From: an uncultured Pseudomonadales bacterium | Lineage (GTDB): Bacteria; Pseudomonadota; Gammaproteobacteria; Pseudomonadales; Azotimanducaceae | Length of the DNA stretch: 64,000 bases | Direction of reading: 5' to 3' | Assembly (NCBI GenBank): GCA_937921865.1 | Contig: CAKZWF010000004.1 | Span: 46,479 to 110,478 of the forward strand | Shown here: one piece after another, positions 57,149 to 64,000 of the stretch | Numbering within the stretch: position 1 is the stretch's first letter | Layout of the letters: each line of letters begins with the position of its first letter | Program-made: the position numbers and the translations under genes | The notes under the pieces: generated by a model | The model's database searches: none | Seen by the model: only the letters and a program-made list of their open reading frames with translations | Told to the model about the DNA's origin: nothing

Positions 57149-57522
57149 CGTTGCAGAGTCTGCTGCTGGTTGCCTTTGGGGGTGCACTGGGCGCATGTGG
57201 TCGATTTGTGCTCTCCACCTGGCTGTTTGTGCCTGGGCAGTTTCCCTGGCCAACACTGGCGATCAATGTGCTGGGATCGTTCGGGATTGGTCTGGTCTGG
57301 GGGCTGGGCCTGCAGCAGAGCTGGTTTGAACTCTGGGGGCGCTATCTGCTGGTGATAGGCTTTCTCGGAGGATTCACCACTTTTTCCGCTTTCTCTCTCG
57401 AGGCCCTGGCTCTGATTGAGGGGGGCAGAGTGCTCGCCAGTCTGAGCTATATTGTGGCCAGTGTGCTGGCCTGTATAAGTGCTGCCTGGATTGGCCAGCT
57501 ACTGACTTCGGACTATTTATAG
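57145..57522 (+). CDS. crcB: Fluoride channel CrcB/Fluc
   Basis: 125 residues, four transmembrane helices. Dual-topology fluoride exporter. GALGACGRFVLSTWL, the NVLG motif in LAINVLGSFGIG, and GFLGGFTTFSAFSLEAL are characteristic. Because it starts inside rarA there is no room for a fluoride riboswitch directly upstream. Confidence 0.95.
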   Translation: MTLQSLLLVAFGGALGACGRFVLSTWLFVPGQFPWPTLAINVLGSFGIGLVWGLGLQQSWFELWGRYLLVIGFLGGFTTFSAFSLEALALIEGGRVLASLSYIVASVLACISAAWIGQLLTSDYL

Positions 57523-57554
57523 CCCGCTGGTCCGGGTAATATGCGCCGCCTTGA

Positions 57555-58856
<1,302 letters not shown>

Positions 58857-58861
58857 TTGAT

Positions 58862-60235
58862 GTGGACTACCTGCCACTATATGCCAGAGTAAATAACCAG
58901 TCGTGTCTGGTGGTCGGCGGCGGCGAAATCGCTGCGCGGAAAATTGCGCTCCTGTGTCGGGCGAATGCTTCGGTCACTATCGTTGCCCCTGATGTGTCGG
59001 ATGCGACTCGGGAACTCGTCGATAACCATCAACTCGAGCTGATCACCCGCCAATATCGCAGCGATGATATTCGAGGACATATGCTTGTGGTCAGCGCCAC
59101 AGACATTGAGGCTGTGAACCGCCGGGTATTTGAGGATTGTGTGGCTGCTAGGGTGCTGGTTAACAGCGTTGATATGCCGGCACTGAGTAACGTGATCTTC
59201 CCGGCACTGATCGATCGCTCTCCGGTCATTGTCGCTGTATCGACGGGCGGCAGTTCACCAACTCTGGCCCGCATCGTGCGAAGCTGGATCGAAGCCCGGC
59301 TGCCGGCCCGACTCGGCAGGCTGGCAGAATTTATTGCAGCCAGACGCAGCCTCATCAAAGACAGACTGCAGAGTATTCCGGAACGACAGGTGTTCTGGGA
59401 ACGGATCATTAACGGCTCGGTTGCAGAACAGATATTTCGCGGTGACGAAGCGGGTGCCCGGGCTGCTTTCGATGATTCAGATAACCGACCGCGAAATGGT
59501 TTTGTTGCGCTGGTCGGCGCAGGTCCTGGTGATCCGGAGTTGCTGACGCTGAAAGCTCTGCGCTTGCTGCAATCGGCGGATGTGGTTCTCTATGACAATC
59601 TCGTTAATCGGGGCATTCTCGACTATGTCCGTCGTGATGCCCAGCTGACCTATGTCGGTAAGAAATGGCGGGCCGCGAGTACCCGCCAGGAACAGATCCA
59701 TGAGTTAATGCTCGAACATGCCCGTGACGGACTGAATGTGGTGCGCCTCAAGGGTGGTGATCCGTTCATTTTCGGGCGTGGTGGCGAGGAGCTGGAAGCA
59801 CTGACGCAGGCGGGGATCGAGTGTTTTGCAGTGCCCGGAATCACGGCTGCGTCAGGAACGGCAAGCTATGCGGGAATCCCACTGACGCATCGTGATGCAT
59901 CACAGTCGGTCAGATTCGTGACTGGTCATCGCGCATCGAATCGAACCAATCTGGACTGGCCAGAACTGGCGAAGCCAGATCAGACCATCGTGATTTACAT
60001 GGGATTACCGGGGCTGGAGCAGATTTTCAGCAATCTGATGCTGCATGGCGCCTCTCCAGAGTTACCCGCAGCGGTGATCGAACAGGCAACCCTGCCAAGC
60101 CAGCGCGTGGTGATCGGCACGCTCAGCAATCTGGCGGCAAAGGTGCGTGCAGCGGAAATGCAGGGTCCAACGACAATAGTGATTGGTGAGGTAGTCGCCC
60201 ACCGTGTCAGCGGGATTCCTGCAGAGGATTCTTAG
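58862..60235 (+). CDS. cysG: Siroheme synthase CysG
   Basis: 457 residues from GTG. Trifunctional: SAM-dependent methylation of uroporphyrinogen III, then NAD-dependent precorrin-2 oxidation, then iron chelation. N-terminal Rossmann part has LVVGGGEIAARKIALLCRA; the C-terminal SUMT domain has VGAGPGDPELLTLKALR, RLKGGDPFIFGRGGEE and GIPLTHRDASQSVRFVTGH. Supplies the cofactor of CysI. Its stop codon overlaps that of the convergent tusE in the four bases TTAG. Confidence 0.96.
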   Translation: MDYLPLYARVNNQSCLVVGGGEIAARKIALLCRANASVTIVAPDVSDATRELVDNHQLELITRQYRSDDIRGHMLVVSATDIEAVNRRVFEDCVAARVLVNSVDMPALSNVIFPALIDRSPVIVAVSTGGSSPTLARIVRSWIEARLPARLGRLAEFIAARRSLIKDRLQSIPERQVFWERIINGSVAEQIFRGDEAGARAAFDDSDNRPRNGFVALVGAGPGDPELLTLKALRLLQSADVVLYDNLVNRGILDYVRRDAQLTYVGKKWRAASTRQEQIHELMLEHARDGLNVVRLKGGDPFIFGRGGEELEALTQAGIECFAVPGITAASGTASYAGIPLTHRDASQSVRFVTGHRASNRTNLDWPELAKPDQTIVIYMGLPGLEQIFSNLMLHGASPELPAAVIEQATLPSQRVVIGTLSNLAAKVRAAEMQGPTTIVIGEVVAHRVSGIPAEDS

Positions 60236-60552
60236 AGACAGTTGGTTGGTCGCGGCAGCCCGGCGATCTTCGCCAGCAGTTTGGCGGGGGAACCGGGAAA
60301 CAGCTGCATCAGATAGATACTGTTGGCTTTATCTTCACCCAGCTGTTCTCTAACCTGTTTCACCAGCGGCCGCATTGCCGGGGAGACTTCGAACTGGGAA
60401 TAAAAGCGGCGAACCAGGTGAATCAGTTCCCAGTGGGCTTCAGTCAACTCGATGTTCTGTGCCGCGGCGAGTTCGGCTGCAGTGACCTCGTTCCAGTCGG
60501 TCAGATGAACCAGAAAGCCGTCTTTGTCCAGTTGGATGGTCACTCTCGTCAA
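60232..60552 (-). CDS. tusE: Sulfur relay protein TusE (DsrC family)
   Basis: 106 residues. Final carrier passing persulfide from TusD to MnmA. The C-terminus PTNCL has the active penultimate Cys. Only this Cys is present, so the second Cys of dissimilatory DsrC is lacking and the relay role is favoured over sulfite reduction. ATG overlaps the tusB stop by 4 bp. Confidence 0.92.
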   Translation of the reverse strand: MTRVTIQLDKDGFLVHLTDWNEVTAAELAAAQNIELTEAHWELIHLVRRFYSQFEVSPAMRPLVKQVREQLGEDKANSIYLMQLFPGSPAKLLAKIAGLPRPTNCL

Positions 60553-60809
60553 TGCCAGGACACGATCGGCTGATGACGAGCTACCAGTTCAACCATGCCG
60601 CTGTAGTCTATGCGCTGCACATTATCGGCATGCAGATTCTGTAAACCGCGTGCGACAAGATCATCTTCGATCGCGTGCAGGCGTGTCGCTGAGTCTTCCA
60701 GAACAGCATAGACGCCATCTTCAATCAGCAACAATGCATCTTCAGGCTGAATAATACCCAGGCAGGATCGCAGACCTTTAGCGCTGAAAATCAGATGCAG
60801 GCTTGTCAT
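60549..60809 (-). CDS. tusB: Sulfurtransferase complex subunit TusB (DsrH family)
   Basis: 86 residues. Non-catalytic subunit of the TusBCD heterohexamer. LLLIEDGVYAVL and the C-terminal YSGMVELVARHQPIVSW fit the family. Shares one base with the tusC stop and four with the tusE start. Confidence 0.9.
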   Translation of the reverse strand: MTSLHLIFSAKGLRSCLGIIQPEDALLLIEDGVYAVLEDSATRLHAIEDDLVARGLQNLHADNVQRIDYSGMVELVARHQPIVSWH

Positions 60810-61162
60810 CAGTCGTTCATCACTACATTCTGGGCGGCGATCAGCGTCTGCTGGCCAACTTCGTCCAGAACCTGCACGGGTAAACTCAGCTGGTCGAGGC
60901 TGAGGGCTCGCTCGGCGAGCGAGCGCGCACAGACGAACAACTCTTCGATCTCGTACTCAGGCAACGCTGCCAGCATCTTATTGACTGATCGATGGCCGAG
61001 CAGCTGTCCCTGTTGATCCTTGAGCAGCTGCAGAACCCCGTCGTCTTTGAACAGCACGGACACCCTTTGATCGAAAACACCTGCCACCAGAATGGAATCG
61101 ATTGCTTCTGCTGCGAGTGAGCCAGAGTACGGAGGGCGACGCAGAAGATAGAGAAACCTCAC
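60809..61162 (-). CDS. tusC: Sulfurtransferase complex subunit TusC (DsrF family)
   Basis: 117 residues. Structural DsrE-fold subunit. RRPPYSGSLAAEAIDSILVAGVF and VLFKDDGVLQLLKDQQG match TusC. Lies 12 bp after tusD and overlaps tusB. Confidence 0.91.
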   Translation of the reverse strand: MRFLYLLRRPPYSGSLAAEAIDSILVAGVFDQRVSVLFKDDGVLQLLKDQQGQLLGHRSVNKMLAALPEYEIEELFVCARSLAERALSLDQLSLPVQVLDEVGQQTLIAAQNVVMND

Positions 61163-61174
61163 AAGCGGTCTCTG

Positions 61175-61567
61175 TCAGCCCGGAAAGGTGATTGTGCGAT
61201 CGCAGCTGATGGCTGCTTCGATCTGCTGGCCAAGCCCGACCACGCTGAATGCGGGATAGACATTGGCGGCCACCCGCTCATAGCGGGCACGTTCATCTTC
61301 GTTCAGCACACCGCGCTTCAACGCGGCGGCAATACACACGGTCAGCTCGAGGCTGTGTTCTTCAGCGAACTCAATCCACTGCTGCAACAGGTTACTTTCA
61401 TCCTGGGGAGGCACCTGATTGCAATCAGCAATCCGCACGCCGTCGTGATAGAAAAACACACGGTAGATTTCGTGGCCGCTGGCCACAGTGGCTTTGGCGA
61501 ACTGCAGGGCCGAGTGCACTGATTGGCTGGACGCGGGATCGCCGTGCACGTTGAGGCAGAACATCAT
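61175..61567 (-). CDS. tusD: Sulfurtransferase TusD (DsrE family)
   Basis: 130 residues. Catalytic subunit that accepts sulfur from TusA. The reactive Cys is in LELTVCIAAALKRGV, and FYHDGVRIADC resembles the usual FYxDGV motif. ATG 61567 (or the adjacent one at 61564) chosen; the longer frame would cross the tRNA-Ser gene and is impossible. First gene of tusDCBE. Confidence 0.92.
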   Translation of the reverse strand: MMFCLNVHGDPASSQSVHSALQFAKATVASGHEIYRVFFYHDGVRIADCNQVPPQDESNLLQQWIEFAEEHSLELTVCIAAALKRGVLNEDERARYERVAANVYPAFSVVGLGQQIEAAISCDRTITFPG

Positions 61568-61620
61568 AATTCGACGATAGCAATCATAAGAAACGCCTGG
61601 TGGTGACGATTGCATTGATA

Positions 61621-61708
61621 TGGCGGAGGGGGAGAGATTCGAACTCTCGGAGGGTCGCCCCTCGCTGGTTTTCAAGACCAGTGCTTTCGGCCACTCAGCC
61701 ACCCCTCC
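61621..61708 (-). tRNA. tRNA-Ser (anticodon TGA)
   Basis: 88 nt. Acceptor GGAGGGG/CCCCTCC, discriminator G, encoded CCA. Anticodon loop CTTGAAA gives TGA. The long variable arm (about 20 nt, GAGGGGCGACCCTC) is class II as required for serine. It lies 53 bp upstream of tusD on the same strand. Confidence 0.97.
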
Positions 61709-61862
61709 AGGGGAAGCAATCATAGCACTCACGGGCGCTGGTGTGATCCCTAAAAAAGGGATTCGTGCTGCAGATTCTGCTTGTAAACCTGGTACCCGGT
61801 GGGATGGGTTGATTGCCAGCGCCGGTCGTCTTTACACATACGCTGCAGATCAAATATTTCCT

Positions 61863-61893
61863 GCCAGCCGAGTAGCGCTTTGGCTCGGCTGGC
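61863..61893 (-). terminator. Strong hairpin after the epimerase gene
   Basis: GCCAGCCGAG (61863-61872) and CTCGGCTGGC (61884-61893) form a perfect 10-bp GC-rich stem with an 11-nt loop, 14 bp beyond the epimerase stop codon. On the minus strand it is followed by AGGAAATATTT, not a clean T-run, so it may be an inefficient terminator or a 3' stabilising hairpin. Confidence 0.5.
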
Positions 61894-61906
61894 ATCGGTA
61901 TGAGAG

Positions 61907-62938
61907 TCATCTCACATTGTGAGCGACATCATCCACCTGGTAGTAGTCTTTATACCAGGCGACAAAGTTGCGAATACCTTCTTCGACCGGGGTCGATGGC
62001 GAATAGCCAGTGTCGCGGATCAGATCATCAACATCGGCGAACGTATCCGGTACATCACCTGGCTGCAGTGGCAGAAGGTTTTTCTCTGCTTCAACACCGA
62101 GCGTTTCTTCTAGCAGCTCGATATAGCGCATCAGTTCTACCGGATTGTTACTGCCGATGTTGTAGAGGCGGTAGGGAGCGCTGGAAGATTGCGCGTCCGG
62201 CGCATCGCCCGTCCACTCGGCGTTGCTTTGTGCAACATTGTCCAGGACCCGAACAAGGCCTTCGACGATGTCCTCGACATAGGTAAAGTCACGGCGATGG
62301 TGTCCATAGTTAAAGACGTCTATGGGTTCCCCGGCCAGCATCTGTTTGGTGAATTTGAACAGTGCCATGTCCGGTCGACCCCAGGGTCCGTACACCGTGA
62401 AGAAGCGCAGGCCACTGCAGGGAATGCCGAAGAGATGACTGTAGGTGTGTGCCATCAGTTCATTGGACTTTTTTGTAGCTGCATACAGGCTGACAGGATG
62501 GTCGACATTGTCGTGAACAGAGAAGGGCATTCGGGTATTGCTGCCATAGACTGAACTGGTAGACGCGTAGACCAGATGTTCGCCACCAAAGTGGCGAATC
62601 GCTTCGAGAATATTCAGAAAGCCGACAATGTTGGCGTCAATGTAAGCGTACGGATTTTCCAGTGAGTAACGCACGCCGGCTTGAGCGGCGAGATTTACCA
62701 CCCGCTGCGGCTGATGCTTTCGGAACAACTGATCTACCGCGGTTTTATCAGCGATGTCGATGTGGGCATGGTGAAATCCGGGTTTGGCAAGCAGGCGATC
62801 CAGACGCGCCTGCTTCAATGACACATCGTAGTAGTCGTTGAGATTGTCGACACCAATGACTTCATCGCCACGATCGAGCAGTCGGTGGCTGGTGAAAGAG
62901 CCGATAAACCCGGCTGCGCCGGTGACCAATACCTTCAT
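61907..62938 (-). CDS. UDP-glucuronate 4-epimerase-like nucleotide-sugar epimerase
   Basis: 343 residues, extended SDR family. NAD-binding [21 protein letters not shown], then [19 protein letters not shown], a segment typical of CapI/LpsL UDP-glucuronate epimerases; catalytic Ser in ASTSSVYG and YxxxK in YAATKKS. Produces a UDP-galacturonate-type sugar for capsule, LPS or exopolysaccharide. Three bp from the upstream dehydrogenase stop, thus one operon: dehydrogenase first, epimerase second. Exact substrate (N-acetylated or not) not determinable. Confidence 0.87.
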   Translation of the reverse strand: MKVLVTGAAGFIGSFTSHRLLDRGDEVIGVDNLNDYYDVSLKQARLDRLLAKPGFHHAHIDIADKTAVDQLFRKHQPQRVVNLAAQAGVRYSLENPYAYIDANIVGFLNILEAIRHFGGEHLVYASTSSVYGSNTRMPFSVHDNVDHPVSLYAATKKSNELMAHTYSHLFGIPCSGLRFFTVYGPWGRPDMALFKFTKQMLAGEPIDVFNYGHHRRDFTYVEDIVEGLVRVLDNVAQSNAEWTGDAPDAQSSSAPYRLYNIGSNNPVELMRYIELLEETLGVEAEKNLLPLQPGDVPDTFADVDDLIRDTGYSPSTPVEEGIRNFVAWYKDYYQVDDVAHNVR

Positions 62939-62941
62939 GAG

Positions 62942-64000
62942 TTATAACCTGGCCGTCGCTTGGTGTTGTTCCAGTACGTGTTTCACATCGAAGAGCACAT
63001 TCTCGGTCTTCAGAAATTCGCGGATCCCGGCGGCGCCCATCTCGACAAATTCCTGATGGGCAACGGCCAGCACGGCCGCGTCATACGAAGCGGGATCCGG
63101 ATGGGCTTTCAGTTCAATACCCAGGCTGCGGTGGGCATCGCAAGGGTCGACCCACGGGTCGTGGACGTCTACGTTGATGTTGTAAGCCTTCAGAGCGTTC
63201 AGCACATCGACAACTTTGGTGTTCCGGAAATCAGGGCAGTTTTCTTTGAACGCGAAACCCAGTAGCAGCACGCGCGAACCAACTACGTTGATCCCCTGTT
63301 TTGTCATCAGCTTCACCAGTCGATCGGCCACATACTCACCCATGCCGTCGTTGATTCTTCTTCCAGCCAGGATAATTTCCGGGTGGTAACCGACTTCCTG
63401 AGCCTTATACGTCAGGTAGTACGGATCAACGCCAATGCAGTGACCACCGACCAGACCAGGTCTAAATGGCAGAAAATTCCATTTGGTGCCTGCTGCTTCT
63501 AACACTTCGCTGGTATCGATATCCAGCTTTTCGAAGATCAGTGCCAACTCATTAATCAGCGCAATGTTCAGATCCCGCTGTGTGTTCTCGATCACCTTTG
63601 CGGCTTCCGCGACTTTGATGCTGGATGCCCGGTGGGTCCCCGCGGTAATAACTGATCCGTATAATTGATCCACAAAATCAGCAACTTCCGGAGTCGAGCC
63701 ACTGGTGACCTTGGTGATATCCGGTAAGCGGTGATTTTTGTCTCCCGGGTTGATGCGCTCCGGGCTGTAGCCCGCAAAAAAGTCGATGTTGTAGCGAAGT
63801 CCGGAAATGGCTTCAATCTCAGGGATGCACACTTCTTCGGTTGCACCCGGATAAACAGTCGATTCGTAAATCACCACGTCACCGGAGGTGATGACCGAAC
63901 CGATTGATTGACTCGCGGCGTTTAACGCCGAGAAGTCGGGTCTTCTGAACTGATCAATTGGTGTAGGAACGGTGACAATATAGACATTGGCGGCGCTGAG
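62942..64000 (-). CDS. UDP-sugar dehydrogenase of the TviB/WbpO type, N-terminus missing
   Basis: 353 codons visible; the frame is open to the right edge, so roughly the first 70 residues are missing. Oxidises a UDP-sugar C6 to the uronic acid with two [14 protein letters not shown] near the edge, [24 protein letters not shown], and the nucleophile region [19 protein letters not shown] are those of the UDP-N-acetylhexosamine dehydrogenase branch (TviB, WbpO) rather than plain UDP-glucose dehydrogenase. The C-terminal lid has [17 protein letters not shown]. Pairs with the adjacent epimerase to start a surface polysaccharide locus. Confidence 0.88.
   Translation of the reverse strand, partial: LSAANVYIVTVPTPIDQFRRPDFSALNAASQSIGSVITSGDVVIYESTVYPGATEEVCIPEIEAISGLRYNIDFFAGYSPERINPGDKNHRLPDITKVTSGSTPEVADFVDQLYGSVITAGTHRASSIKVAEAAKVIENTQRDLNIALINELALIFEKLDIDTSEVLEAAGTKWNFLPFRPGLVGGHCIGVDPYYLTYKAQEVGYHPEIILAGRRINDGMGEYVADRLVKLMTKQGINVVGSRVLLLGFAFKENCPDFRNTKVVDVLNALKAYNINVDVHDPWVDPCDAHRSLGIELKAHPDPASYDAAVLAVAHQEFVEMGAAGIREFLKTENVLFDVKHVLEQHQATARL

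Noticed and set aside
61568..61732. N-terminal extension of tusD
   Set aside because: Would cross the tRNA-Ser gene; DsrE-family proteins start at the ATG chosen.

Overview
The window is about 64 kb of ordinary, densely coded chromosome from a gammaproteobacterium, GC roughly 55-58%. Three kinds of evidence support this placement: the block order tig-clpP-clpX-lon-hupB-ppiD, mnmA-hflD-purB, cspD|clpS-clpA|infA-bpt-aat and ftsK-lolA-rarA-crcB-serS-cysG; tusDCBE sulfur-relay genes and CysB; and gene families shared with pseudomonads (ThrH, the PA4642 family, a DUF934 partner of CysI, an AddB-like repair protein). I see no transposase, integrase, phage gene or CRISPR array. The species cannot be named from what is visible; a free-living, possibly marine, relative of the Pseudomonadales/Cellvibrionales is a guess.

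Layout. 1-1.7 kb: lpxH (cut by the edge) and folD on the minus strand, then tRNA-Pro, tRNA-Arg and tRNA-His. 1.8-10.6 kb: the proteostasis cluster tig-clpP-clpX-lon-hupB-ppiD, with stable hairpins between its cistrons. 10.7-20.4 kb: mltD, a YafS-like methyltransferase, dnaQ, nhaB, nudC, an SCP2-like gene, sohB, acuI and a CPA2 antiporter. 20.5-29.2 kb: sulfur and methionine genes (DUF934-cysI, metH with a MetR box), nfuA, and a DAHP synthase behind a complete-looking attenuator. 29.2-35 kb: an overlapping AddA/AddB-like helicase-nuclease pair. 35-42 kb: small or poorly known genes (TerB-like, PilZ, DnaJ, YdcH-like, 5'-nucleotidase, DUF3667, ThrH, a two-part GNAT protein) with cysB. 42-46.7 kb: purB, hflD, mnmA, moaCDE. 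46.8-52.8 kb: the N-degron pathway (clpS, clpA, bpt, aat) with cspD and infA. 52.9-60.2 kb: ftsK, lolA, rarA, crcB, serS, cysG. 60.2-64 kb: tusEBCD, tRNA-Ser, and two nucleotide-sugar genes leading into a surface polysaccharide locus.

Functional links. The two protease blocks cover general proteolysis (ClpXP, Lon) and N-degron proteolysis (Aat and Bpt tag, ClpS recognises, ClpA unfolds, ClpP cuts). Sulfur metabolism is spread over the window: CysB (regulator), CysI plus DUF934 (sulfite reduction), CysG (siroheme for CysI), MetH, NfuA, and TusBCDE with MnmA (tRNA 2-thiolation). Many neighbours are tightly coupled by ATGA or TGATG overlaps.

The most interesting element is the 5' leader of the DAHP synthase gene (about 28.9-29.23 kb, minus strand). 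It holds a promoter, a 35-codon leader peptide ending Cys-Tyr-Phe-Phe-Phe-Ser-Arg-stop, and four successive mutually exclusive hairpins ending in a strong intrinsic terminator. Their spacing predicts antitermination when the ribosome stalls on the Tyr/Phe codons. A second theme is short tandem repeats at four gene junctions, two of which duplicate the stop codon region of the adjoining gene.
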